The translations under genes were made by a program, and so were the position numbers. A stretch of 64,000 bases of DNA from Yanghanlia sp047501535. GTDB lineage: Bacteria > Pseudomonadota > Gammaproteobacteria > Burkholderiales > Burkholderiaceae_B. Shown here piece after piece: positions 44,222 through 52,221 of this stretch; position 1 is the stretch's first letter; the number at the start of each line of letters is the position of its first letter. The notes below the pieces were generated by a model. The model made no database searches and was not told the origin of the DNA. It was given only the letters and a program-made list of their open reading frames with translations. Location: contig NZ_JAZDRJ010000016.1 of the NCBI RefSeq assembly GCF_047501535.1, positions 1 through 64,000 on the forward strand. The letters run 5' to 3'.

Positions 44222-44881
44222 TTATTTACGATTCAAACGGGCAACCAGACGGTCGCCAAACACTTGCAGCAACTGCACCATGATGACAAGAATCACCACA
44301 GTCACAATCATGACATCGGTTTGATAGCGCTGATATCCAAATCGCAGGGCGAGATCCCCCAGGCCGCCACCGCCAATCACGCCGGACATGGCCGAATACC
44401 CCACCAATGCGATGGCAGTGACAATAATTGCCGCCACAATGCCGGTCATAGCTTCAGGCAGCAAAGCTAACAACACGGTTTCACGGGAATTTGCTCCCAT
44501 AGCGCGGCAGGCTTCCGAAACACCGGGGTCCAGTTCCCGCAGCACGTTTTCCACCAGACGCGCGAAGAAGGGAGCAGCACTGGCCACTAAAGGCGGAATT
44601 GCGCCCTCAACGCCCAAAGACGTACCGGCCAGCACCCTAGTCAGGGGAATCATCACAATCAAAAGAATCAGGAAGGGCACTGAACGCAGCACGTTCACAA
44701 TGAACGACAACGTCTGGTAAACCGGCGCATTGGCCAACATCTGTCCAGCGCTGGCAAGGAACAACACCACCCCCAACGGCAAGCCGATAATGACAGTGAA
44801 CAGCAGCGAAAACCCTGTCATCAGAAAAGTATCAACGGTCGCTTCGCCAATCAGCAACCAATCTATATTGCCAAAGTTCAT
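44222..44881 (-). CDS. metI: Methionine ABC transporter permease MetI
   Basis: Inner-membrane subunit, 219 residues with five hydrophobic helices. The LRELDPGVSEACRAMGANSR loop matches the ATPase-contact motif of the family and the end shows VMIVTVVILVIMVQLLQVFG. Start is ATG 44881, overlapping the metN stop as ATGA; the frame is open six codons upstream but those lie in metN. Confidence 0.94.
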   Translation of the reverse strand: MNFGNIDWLLIGEATVDTFLMTGFSLLFTVIIGLPLGVVLFLASAGQMLANAPVYQTLSFIVNVLRSVPFLILLIVMIPLTRVLAGTSLGVEGAIPPLVASAAPFFARLVENVLRELDPGVSEACRAMGANSRETVLLALLPEAMTGIVAAIIVTAIALVGYSAMSGVIGGGGLGDLALRFGYQRYQTDVMIVTVVILVIMVQLLQVFGDRLVARLNRK

Positions 44882-45924
44882 TGCTGCAGTTCCTCGCATT
44901 CCACGCCATGGGTGCGCAACACTTGGGGCAGTTGACTGACAAGGTGAGGCTCGCCTTGCACAGCCACCACCAACTGGCCGTAGGGGGTTTCTTTGATGCG
45001 CCCCACCGAGCCTTGCAAAATACTGAGATCCACTCCCAGATCGCGGCTGACATGGCTGAGTAACGGTTGCAAAGCGGCATCGCCCCGGAAACTCAGGCGC
45101 AACAGCCGGCCATCCATGCCTTGCGCCATGTCACGCCAGCCCTCGGCGTCGACGCCACTTTCTGACAAGAGGGACTGGGTCACTTCATGCTGAGGATGCA
45201 AAAAGACATCCACGACATCACCCGATTCGACAATCCGGCCCGCATCTATCACGGCCACGCGATCACAAACCGTGCGAATGACGTCCATGCCGTGGGTGAT
45301 CAGAACGATGGTCAGCCCGAGGTCACGATTGATCTCGACCAGCAAGCGCAAAATGGATTGTGTAGTTTCCGGATCCAGCGCCGAAGTAGCTTCATCGCAC
45401 AACAACAATTGTGGTTTGCTGGCCAGCGCACGGGCAATCCCTACGCGCTGTTGTTGGCCGCCCGACAACTGGCGTGGATATTTATCAGCGTGTTCCGATA
45501 AACCCACCAACGCCAACACCTCGGCGGCTCGTTCACGTTGCTGGCGCCGGTTCAAACCAGCCAGGCGTAAGGGGAAGCAGACATTGTCCAGCACAGTACG
45601 CGAGTTCAGAAGATTGAAATGCTGGAACACCATGCCGACAGACTGCCTGAACTTGCGCAGCTCGGCCTCTCCGTAGGCCGTGATGTCTTGGCCATCAATC
45701 AGCACCCGCCCTTCCGTGGGCCGCTCCAGCAAATTGAGCATGCGGATCAGCGTACTCTTGCCCGCCCCAGAGCGCCCGATAATGCCGAAAATTTCACCAC
45801 GCTCGATACGCAGGCTCACGCCCGCCAGCGCATGGGATACACGGTCAGGGCTGACATACGTTTTACGCAGGTTTTCCAGGACGATCAAAACGGGGCTCTC
45901 TATAGGAGACAGCGGCAGGATCAC
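44878..45924 (-). CDS. metN: Methionine ABC transporter ATP-binding protein MetN
   Basis: ATPase of the methionine importer, 348 residues. Walker A GRSGAGKST, signature LSGGQQQRVGIARAL, Walker B LLLCDEATSALD and switch His in ITHGMDV are intact. The C-terminal ACT-like NIL domain (about 265-345) is the methionine-sensing part that gives trans-inhibition. The listed start is GTG 45924; because the family usually begins nearer IVLENLRKTY, a start about 12 codons downstream cannot be excluded. Confidence 0.93.
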   Translation of the reverse strand: MILPLSPIESPVLIVLENLRKTYVSPDRVSHALAGVSLRIERGEIFGIIGRSGAGKSTLIRMLNLLERPTEGRVLIDGQDITAYGEAELRKFRQSVGMVFQHFNLLNSRTVLDNVCFPLRLAGLNRRQQRERAAEVLALVGLSEHADKYPRQLSGGQQQRVGIARALASKPQLLLCDEATSALDPETTQSILRLLVEINRDLGLTIVLITHGMDVIRTVCDRVAVIDAGRIVESGDVVDVFLHPQHEVTQSLLSESGVDAEGWRDMAQGMDGRLLRLSFRGDAALQPLLSHVSRDLGVDLSILQGSVGRIKETPYGQLVVAVQGEPHLVSQLPQVLRTHGVECEELQQ

Positions 45925-45969
45925 TGCAGCGGACGGCAGAATTTACCATGAGGTTTCGCAAAATTTGGC

Positions 45970-45993
45970 TATAGCTTACAACCCCTAGCTATA
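45970..45993. repeat. Inverted repeat upstream of metN
   Basis: TATAGCT (45970-45976) and AGCTATA (45987-45993) flank a ten-base spacer, 46-70 bases before the metN start. The spacing of about 17 bases centre to centre could suit a dimeric repressor or activator, but no known methionine-regulator consensus is matched. Confidence 0.35.
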
Positions 45994-46168
45994 AGCACCA
46001 CATGCTGGGAAGCCCCACATTCTATCAACGCTGCCAATGCTCGGGCGCTATTCTTGGTGCAAACACCGCCCATTGCCGATACCCTTGGAGGTTCGCAAGC
46101 CTGATACCGCCCCCCATTCATAAAGCCGGTTATCGACTTCGACTTTGAAAGCCAGGCCCCGGCTGTCC

Positions 46169-47422
46169 TTAAGCCGCCTTAATGAGCGACAGCATTTCAT
46201 TTGTCCGAACTTGGCTTTGCATCCAGGTTTGATTAAAGAACTCTACCCGGTCCGGCGTCCAGCCGCCTGTCTGAGCATTTTCAAATGCCTCGATATCTTG
46301 AAGCAAACGCCCCAGCTCCCCTTCCCTGTTCAGAATCGCCACCATGAGCTCATTCGACAGCGCCAGTTCTTTTATGAAGTCTTGAGGTGACTTGCCCAGC
46401 AATGGGCCCATCATCGAAAGCAGCCCCAGCAGGAAGGCCGATTCCCCCACATGACTGATAGCGACATTGGCCAGACGCTCACACATGTCGGCACGGCATA
46501 GCGCTCGCGCGAGCAACAACTTACTAGCAGGCCCGTTATTGGCCATCAGCAAAGTAATCGCGATATTACGAACCTGATTCAAGCCCAAGGCCAGCAAGAC
46601 TTGAAAAACCGTTTCAATCTTCCCACGATAAGGGAAGGCGGCCGAATTAGCGTAACGCAACAACAAGAATGTCAGTTGCGGGTCTTGAACAATGATGTTC
46701 TGAATTTCCCTGAAATCGGAGCCTCCCCGATTCAAAGCCGTAACCAGACGCAGCAGCGCTGCATGATTACTGCTACGCGCATTAGATAGCGACTCATAGG
46801 TTTCCGGGCGGGCGTAAAAATACCCTTGGAACAACTCAAATCCCATCGCGCTCAGCCGCTCGAACGTAGCGATATCCTCGACTTTTTCCGCTAAAAGCTT
46901 TAACCCTTTGCTTTTGTAAAGGCGAATCGCCTCTTCGTCGAGAGGCTGCATCATATCGACCTTAATAATGTCGGCAAAATCCAGCAGCGGCGCGGTTTCC
47001 TGATTTAGCATGAAATCATCCAAGGCCACTTCAAACCCCCGGGCTCGAATTTGCCTGAGTGATTCAAGTACATCTGTACTGCCGGTGACTGTCTCAAGCA
47101 CTTCAATGACCACCTGCCCAGTGCTGGGCGGCAGTAAATCCGAACGCAACAACATATCCGCCGAAGCATTGACAAACACCTGGCGATTCCCCACCAACTT
47201 GTCCAGCCCTATTTCATAGAACGCAATATGACAGACACGAGCTGTTGCGGTCATCGCCTGCTCATCGCTCACGTTCACAAACGTAGCCGTGCCACTCTCG
47301 CGGTAAAGCAGTTCATCCGCCACATGTTCTAACTGCGCATCACATATGGGCTGCATGGCAATGCAGTAGTGTTGAAGATGAGCAGCATCACTTTCTTTGT
47401 TTTTCTCTGGGTACGCGATCAC
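46169..47422 (-). CDS. EAL-HDOD signalling protein (YuxH/CdgJ-like)
   Basis: A 417-residue protein with an EAL domain (about 20-205) and an HDOD domain (about 215-400). EAL motifs present include ADELLYRES, FVNASADML, VIEVLE, ALDDFML, IIKVDMMQ, LLAEKVED and FQGYFYARPE. The usual catalytic set is incomplete (DDFG reads DDFM), and proteins with this layout are often c-di-GMP binders or inactive, acting through the HDOD part on motility or surface behaviour. The start is GTG 47422; ATG at 47356 is a reasonable alternative. It is divergent from glnA. Confidence 0.88.
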   Translation of the reverse strand: MIAYPEKNKESDAAHLQHYCIAMQPICDAQLEHVADELLYRESGTATFVNVSDEQAMTATARVCHIAFYEIGLDKLVGNRQVFVNASADMLLRSDLLPPSTGQVVIEVLETVTGSTDVLESLRQIRARGFEVALDDFMLNQETAPLLDFADIIKVDMMQPLDEEAIRLYKSKGLKLLAEKVEDIATFERLSAMGFELFQGYFYARPETYESLSNARSSNHAALLRLVTALNRGGSDFREIQNIIVQDPQLTFLLLRYANSAAFPYRGKIETVFQVLLALGLNQVRNIAITLLMANNGPASKLLLARALCRADMCERLANVAISHVGESAFLLGLLSMMGPLLGKSPQDFIKELALSNELMVAILNREGELGRLLQDIEAFENAQTGGWTPDRVEFFNQTWMQSQVRTNEMLSLIKAA

Positions 47423-47794
47423 AACCGGGTTCCACCACTAAAAATTAAAACAACGGCTCAGACAAAACAGAACCTACTCGGGTCGGCCTGAAATCAATAA
47501 TTCACCTCCGGCCACTATGGTGGCCAGATGATTAGCGTGTCATCGGCAGCCGGGCTGCAGCTCTAGCGAACACAGCATTTTTATAAATAGATAGTTACAA
47601 CAATAAACAAGGGTATACCCTATACCATTCAGATCCACAACCATTGAGGGTGACAACAATCGTTAAGAAAAGTTGACCCCTCATGACGGTAGGGATTCGC
47701 CCCTTCCTCATTCGCCAGCATGGCCCTTAGTATCTCTGCCGGAATATTGATGGGAAACCCAGCCATCGACCTAAGTTCCTTATCTCCAGATCAA

Positions 47795-47843
47795 CGACCC
47801 AATTTGGTGCAAAAACACATCAGCAACGCACCAATATGAGCCT
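47795..47843 (+). promoter_or_regulatory. Two NtrC-like enhancer sites upstream of glnA
   Basis: Compared with TGCACC-N5-GGTGCA, site 1 (47795-47811) reads CGACCC-AATTT-GGTGCA and site 2 (47827-47843) reads CGCACC-AATAT-GAGCCT. Each has one strong half-site. Their centres, 47803 and 47835, are 32 bases apart and fall at -140 and -108 from the predicted start at 47943, the positions known for the enteric glnA enhancer. Confidence 0.75.
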
Positions 47844-47916
47844 GGCATGTGCTAGCACTGCATATTCAATCCATGCGGACAGAGCACGGTTATTCACAAC
47901 GACCCACAAAAAAATA

Positions 47917-47931
47917 TGGCACATGTTTTGC
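47917..47931 (+). promoter_or_regulatory. Sigma-54 promoter of glnA
   Basis: TGGCAC-ATGTT-TTGC matches the -24/-12 consensus exactly with correct spacing. The predicted transcript starts near 47943, giving a 44-base leader before the glnA ATG. Confidence 0.92.
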
Positions 47932-47986
47932 GTAACAGTTAAGTGCGAAAAGCCACACCCCTCCCACTCATACTGGAAGCAAATCT

Positions 47987-49393
47987 ATGTCGTCCAAAAC
48001 CGAATCCCTAATCAAGCAATATGACGCGCGCTGGGTAGACCTGCGCTTTACCGATACGCTGGGTAAGGAGCTTCATGTCACGTTTCCTTCGCAGGCCATG
48101 CAGGCCGATGCGTTTGAAAACGGCAAAATGTTCGACGGCTCCTCCGTTCACGGTTGGAAGGGCATTGAAGCCTCTGACATGGTGCTCATGCCGGACGACC
48201 AAACGGCGACCATCGACCCATTCGCCCAGGAGTCCACGGTTATTGTGCGTTGCAATGTGCTAGAACCCAGCACATTGCAAGGTTATGAACGGGACCCTCG
48301 TTCTATTGCACACCGCGCAGAAGCCTATCTGCGCAGCACCATGATCGCCGACACGGCATACTTCGGCCCTGAACCGGAGTTCTTCGTCTTTGATTCCGTG
48401 CAATGGAAAATTCAAATGCAGGAGGCCAGTTACCGGATTGATTCCGCCGAAGGAGCGTGGGCCACCGAATTAGCTATGGATGGCAAAAATTCTGGCCACC
48501 GCCCGCGCGTCAAAGGCGGCTACTTCCCGGTGCCTCCGGTCGACTCCTTGCAAGGCTTACGCACCGAAATGTGTAAGGCCATGCAGGCCATGGGGCTTGA
48601 AATCGAACTTCATCACCACGAGGTTGCCAACGCCGGGCAATGCGAAATCGGGGTGCCCTTCAATACCTTGGTTAACAAGGCCGATGAGGTGCAGATTCTT
48701 AAGTACTGCGTTCATAATGTGGCGCACCTGAATGGCAAAACCGCGACCTTTATGCCCAAGCCGCTGGAAGGCGACAACGGCTCCGGCATGCATGTGCACC
48801 AATCGCTGTTCAAAGATGGCGTCAACCTTTTTGCCGGGAACCACGCCGCCAATTTGTCGGAAATGGCCCTCTTCTATATCGGCGGCATCATTAAGCACGC
48901 CCGCGCTCTGAACGCCATTACCAATCCCGGAACGAATTCCTACAAGCGCCTGGTGCCGGGCTTTGAGGCGCCCGTCATGCTGGCCTATTCGTCCAGTAAT
49001 CGTTCGGCTTCCATCCGTATCCCTTGGGTGACCCACCCCAAGGCGCGCCGGATCGAGTGCCGCTTTCCCGACCCGACGGCCAACCCCTACCTGTGTTTTT
49101 CTGCATTATTGATGGCAGGCCTGGATGGCATCCGCAACAAGATCCACCCTGGCGACCCCTTGAGCAAAAACCTCTATGACCTGCCGCCGGAGGAAGCCGC
49201 GAACATCCCCACCGTAGCGCAGAGCCTGGATCAGGCACTCGACGCCTTAATGGCTGACAAACACTTTCTGTTAGAGGGAGGTGTTTTTACTGAAGATATG
49301 CTGGAGGCTTATATCGAGTGCAAAATGAAAGAGGTCACGCGGCTGCGCCAAGCCGTGCACCCGGTGGAATTCGATTTATATTACAGTCTCTGA
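47987..49393 (+). CDS. glnA: Glutamine synthetase, type I
   Basis: Makes glutamine from glutamate, ammonia and ATP; the main entry point for ammonium at low concentration. The 468 residues match the type I dodecameric enzyme. KMFDGSSVHGWKGIEASDM, GPEPEFFVFDSV, the ATP-site NGKTATFMPKPL, GSGMHVHQSLF and NPGTNSYKRLVPGFEAPV follow in order. The adenylylation tyrosine is present in KNLYDLPPEE, so GlnE control is expected. It is followed by ntrB (24-base gap) and ntrC, the classical glnA-ntrBC operon. Confidence 0.98.
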   Translation: MSSKTESLIKQYDARWVDLRFTDTLGKELHVTFPSQAMQADAFENGKMFDGSSVHGWKGIEASDMVLMPDDQTATIDPFAQESTVIVRCNVLEPSTLQGYERDPRSIAHRAEAYLRSTMIADTAYFGPEPEFFVFDSVQWKIQMQEASYRIDSAEGAWATELAMDGKNSGHRPRVKGGYFPVPPVDSLQGLRTEMCKAMQAMGLEIELHHHEVANAGQCEIGVPFNTLVNKADEVQILKYCVHNVAHLNGKTATFMPKPLEGDNGSGMHVHQSLFKDGVNLFAGNHAANLSEMALFYIGGIIKHARALNAITNPGTNSYKRLVPGFEAPVMLAYSSSNRSASIRIPWVTHPKARRIECRFPDPTANPYLCFSALLMAGLDGIRNKIHPGDPLSKNLYDLPPEEAANIPTVAQSLDQALDALMADKHFLLEGGVFTEDMLEAYIECKMKEVTRLRQAVHPVEFDLYYSL

Positions 49394-49417
49394 CCCTTGG
49401 CGTAATGGGGAAAGCCT

Positions 49418-50560
49418 GTGAACACGGCAACTCGACCCTCTTCCAAAACCGACGCATTACGTGCGCGCGTACTGGAGTCGTTGTCGACTGCCGTGTTAGT
49501 ACTGGATGAGCAGCTATGCGTACGCTACGCCAACCCGGCTGCCGAACAATTGCTGGCTACCAGCCTGACGCAGCTTAAGCAGCAACCCATCAGCGTTTTC
49601 TTTGACAATGCCACATGGCATGCCGCCAGCCTGCAGCATACGCTGACCACACAGCAACGCTATATCCAGCGCGAAGCCCGCCTCCACCGACCGGGAACCG
49701 CTCACTCCACCATGGTGGACTATAGCGTGACGCCGCTTTCGGCCACGCAATTACTGATCGAATTCCAACCCTTGGATCGTCTCTTGCGGATGAGTCGCGA
49801 AGGAAGTCTGTCTGTCGCCAACCAGGCCACTCGCGCCGTCGTACGCGGCATGGCGCACGAAATTAAAAACCCCCTTAGCGGCATTCGTGGTGCAGCACAA
49901 TTGCTGGCGCGCGAACTGGATCGCACAGAACTACGCGAATATACAGAAGTCATCATCAACGAAGCTGATCGCCTGCGTGCACTGGCGGACCGGCTGCTAG
50001 GAGCGCGTAAACCGCCTGATTTCAAACGTATCAATATCCACCAGGTACTGGAGCGGGTACGCAGGGTTTTGCAGGCCGAAACGGGCCCTGCCATCCGAAT
50101 TGTGCGTGACTACGACCCCAGCCTGCCGGATATCTGCGGAGATATGGATCAACTGATTCAAGTCGTACTCAACATCATGCGTAACGCCGCGCAATCTCTG
50201 CAGGAAACGCGAGAACGCACCGACCCTTCCGCTTCACACCCACCACACATTGTTCTGCGCTCCCGCGCCCGACGCCAATGCGTCATTGGTTCACAACGGC
50301 ACCCATTAGTGTGTGTGGTCGAGGTGGAAGACAACGGCCCGGGTCTAGACCCAGACCTGCGCGAAACCGTGTTCTACCCCATGGTGACCGGCCGATCTCA
50401 AGGCACCGGGCTTGGCCTTCCTATTGCACAATCCATCATGCAACAACACGGTGGTTTGATCGAATGCGACAGTCGCCCCGGGTTGACCGTATTCCGCGTC
50501 CTCATTCCGTTTAATCCCGCTGAAGAATGCGCAACGGGCACTGGAGTTCACGCCCCATGA
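49418..50560 (+). CDS. ntrB: Nitrogen regulation sensor kinase NtrB (GlnL)
   Basis: Cytoplasmic histidine kinase/phosphatase controlled by PII proteins that sets NtrC phosphorylation. The 380 residues comprise a PAS domain (about 15-125), the HisKA helix with GMAHEIKNPLSGIRGAAQLL (phospho-His near 148) and the ATPase domain with NIMRNAAQSL and EVEDNGPGLD, ending FYPMVTGRSQGTGLGLPIAQ. No membrane helices. Start is GTG 49418. Its stop overlaps the ntrC start (ATGA). A GlnK homologue that could contact it is encoded at 61911. Confidence 0.96.
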   Translation: MNTATRPSSKTDALRARVLESLSTAVLVLDEQLCVRYANPAAEQLLATSLTQLKQQPISVFFDNATWHAASLQHTLTTQQRYIQREARLHRPGTAHSTMVDYSVTPLSATQLLIEFQPLDRLLRMSREGSLSVANQATRAVVRGMAHEIKNPLSGIRGAAQLLARELDRTELREYTEVIINEADRLRALADRLLGARKPPDFKRINIHQVLERVRRVLQAETGPAIRIVRDYDPSLPDICGDMDQLIQVVLNIMRNAAQSLQETRERTDPSASHPPHIVLRSRARRQCVIGSQRHPLVCVVEVEDNGPGLDPDLRETVFYPMVTGRSQGTGLGLPIAQSIMQQHGGLIECDSRPGLTVFRVLIPFNPAEECATGTGVHAP

Positions 50561-51993
50561 ATGAACATATCTGGATCATCGACGACGACAAATCCATCCG
50601 TTGGGTATTGGAAAAAACCTTGCGAAACGCTTCGCTCAACATTACTTCATTCGACTCCGCCGACGCCGCATTGGCTCACCTTGCCGCTCGGGGTGCGCCC
50701 GACGTCATTATCAGCGACATCCGCATGCCCGGTCAGGATGGGTTGAACCTGCTGGCGCATATGCAACAGGCTTGCCCACATGTGCCAGTCATTATCATGA
50801 CCGCACATTCTGATCTGGATAGCGCTGTGCAATCCTACCAAGGCGGCGCATTTGAGTATCTACCCAAGCCCTTTGATGTGGATGAAGCTCTCGCGCTTGT
50901 GCGCCGGGCCTTGACGCATGCGAGGCAGAAACACGCACAACACACCGCCACACAGCCGGCTATTGCTCAGGCAGACGGCATGATTGGCGAAGCCCCAGCC
51001 ATGCAGGAAGTCTTCCGCACGATTGGCAGGTTATCGCAATCGAATGTCAGCGTGCTGATCAACGGCGCCTCCGGTACCGGCAAAGAACTGGTGGCGCGAG
51101 CACTGCACCGTCACAGCCCCCGTAAAAACGGGCGTTTTGTGGCCCTTAACATGGCAGCCATCCCACGTGATCTGATCGAGTCCGAACTGTTTGGCCACGA
51201 AAAAGGCACATTCACCGGTGCGGATGCCCAGCGCAAAGGGCGCTTTGAACAGGCCTCTGGCGGCACCTTGTTTCTCGACGAAATCGGCGACATGCCAATG
51301 GACGCACAAACCCGTTTATTGCGCGTCCTGTCGGAAGGCAGCTTCTATCGCGTCGGCGGGCATACCAGCATCCAGGCCGATGCACGCATCATTGCCGCCA
51401 CCCATCAAGATCTGGAGTCTTTGGTGGAACAAGGCCGTTTTAGAGAAGACTTATTCTACCGGCTGAACGTCATTCGTATTCATCTGCCCAAGCTCAGCGA
51501 GCGCCGTGAAGATATCGTACGCTTGGCCCAATTTTTCCTGCAAAGAGCAGCACGCGATTTTGAAACCGAACCGCGCCGTCTGCTCCCCGAAACGCAGGAA
51601 TATCTCACCCGACTCGACTGGCCTGGTAATGTTCGTCAATTAGAGAACGTCTGCCGCTGGCTGACCGTCATGTCCTCCAGCCGCGAGGTCATGATCAATG
51701 ACCTGCCACCTGAACTGCTCACCCAAAAAAGCCATGACACCGGCCATGCCCCTTCATGGGAATCCGAGTTGGCGCAATGGACAACCACGGCACTGGCCAG
51801 TGGCCAGCAGGACTTGCTCGGGCAGGCGCTGCCCGCGTTTGAGCGGATCATGATCTCGGCCGCACTGCGGCACACTGCCGGACATCGAAGAGAGGCAGCC
51901 AAACTCCTGGGTTGGGGGCGCAACACTCTGACTCGCAAAATCCAGGAACTGGACCTGGACCTACCCATGGCCGGTGATGACGACGGCAACTAG
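50557..51993 (+). CDS. ntrC: Nitrogen regulation response regulator NtrC (GlnG)
   Basis: Sigma-54-dependent activator, 478 residues. The receiver domain has acidic IIDDDKS and the phospho-aspartate Asp54 in ISDIRMPGQDG. The AAA+ domain has Walker A GASGTGKEL, the sigma-54 loop GTFTGA (usually GAFTGA) and Walker B GGTLFLDEIGDMP. A Fis-type helix-turn-helix closes the protein (HRREAAKLLGWGRNTLTRKI). ATG 50557 overlaps the ntrB stop. Its predicted targets glnA, gltB and glnK are all in the same 15 kb. Confidence 0.96.
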   Translation: MNEHIWIIDDDKSIRWVLEKTLRNASLNITSFDSADAALAHLAARGAPDVIISDIRMPGQDGLNLLAHMQQACPHVPVIIMTAHSDLDSAVQSYQGGAFEYLPKPFDVDEALALVRRALTHARQKHAQHTATQPAIAQADGMIGEAPAMQEVFRTIGRLSQSNVSVLINGASGTGKELVARALHRHSPRKNGRFVALNMAAIPRDLIESELFGHEKGTFTGADAQRKGRFEQASGGTLFLDEIGDMPMDAQTRLLRVLSEGSFYRVGGHTSIQADARIIAATHQDLESLVEQGRFREDLFYRLNVIRIHLPKLSERREDIVRLAQFFLQRAARDFETEPRRLLPETQEYLTRLDWPGNVRQLENVCRWLTVMSSSREVMINDLPPELLTQKSHDTGHAPSWESELAQWTTTALASGQQDLLGQALPAFERIMISAALRHTAGHRREAAKLLGWGRNTLTRKIQELDLDLPMAGDDDGN

Positions 51994-52033
51994 CCTCATC
52001 TCGTACACCGACGCACAGTATTAGGGCGACGGC

Positions 52034-52050
52034 CGCACAAATTTGGCGCA
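52034..52050 (+). promoter_or_regulatory. NtrC-like site upstream of gltB
   Basis: CGCACA-AATTT-GGCGCA keeps 9 of 12 bases of TGCACC-N5-GGTGCA. Its centre (52042) is at -106 from the start predicted by the sigma-54 element. A second site 32 bases upstream is not evident. Confidence 0.6.
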
Positions 52051-52121
52051 CACCCTGCCTCTTCAGCCAAGCCCCCTTTAAAAACCCTCAAAGAAACAAG
52101 CGCTTATCAGACCAAAAATAT

Positions 52122-52136
52122 TGGCACAGCTTTTGC
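52122..52136 (+). promoter_or_regulatory. Sigma-54 promoter of gltB-gltD-dapL-dapF
   Basis: TGGCAC-AGCTT-TTGC is an exact -24/-12 match. Transcription is predicted near 52148. This rules out the in-frame TTG at 52138 as the gltB start and leaves a 74-base leader to ATG 52222. Confidence 0.92.
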
Positions 52137-52221
52137 GTTGAATCGTCTTGCCGGCCACTACGCAACAACGTTTCAGTCGGCATTGCATTGGAATCATTCA
52201 CATTCAAAGCGGAGTGCCCTT

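Larger units (their letters stand above)
47423..47986. promoter_or_regulatory. Control region between the EAL-HDOD gene and glnA
   Basis: A 564-base gap with no credible gene. It is A/T-richer than its flanks. The right half holds the glnA promoter and NtrC-like sites listed separately. Around 47611-47620 there is a perfect palindrome, GGGTATACCC, followed at once by another TATACC, perhaps an operator. The left 150 bases presumably hold the promoter of the EAL-HDOD gene, but I see no convincing -35/-10 pair. Confidence 0.6.

Noticed and set aside
47836..48024. Small open frame of 62 codons over the glnA promoter
   Set aside because: It spans the sigma-54 element and the glnA start in another frame and has no ribosome site or recognisable product.
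52138..52221. Upstream TTG start for gltB
   Set aside because: The TTG lies two bases past the -12 box, before the predicted transcription start, and the 28 extra residues have no family match.
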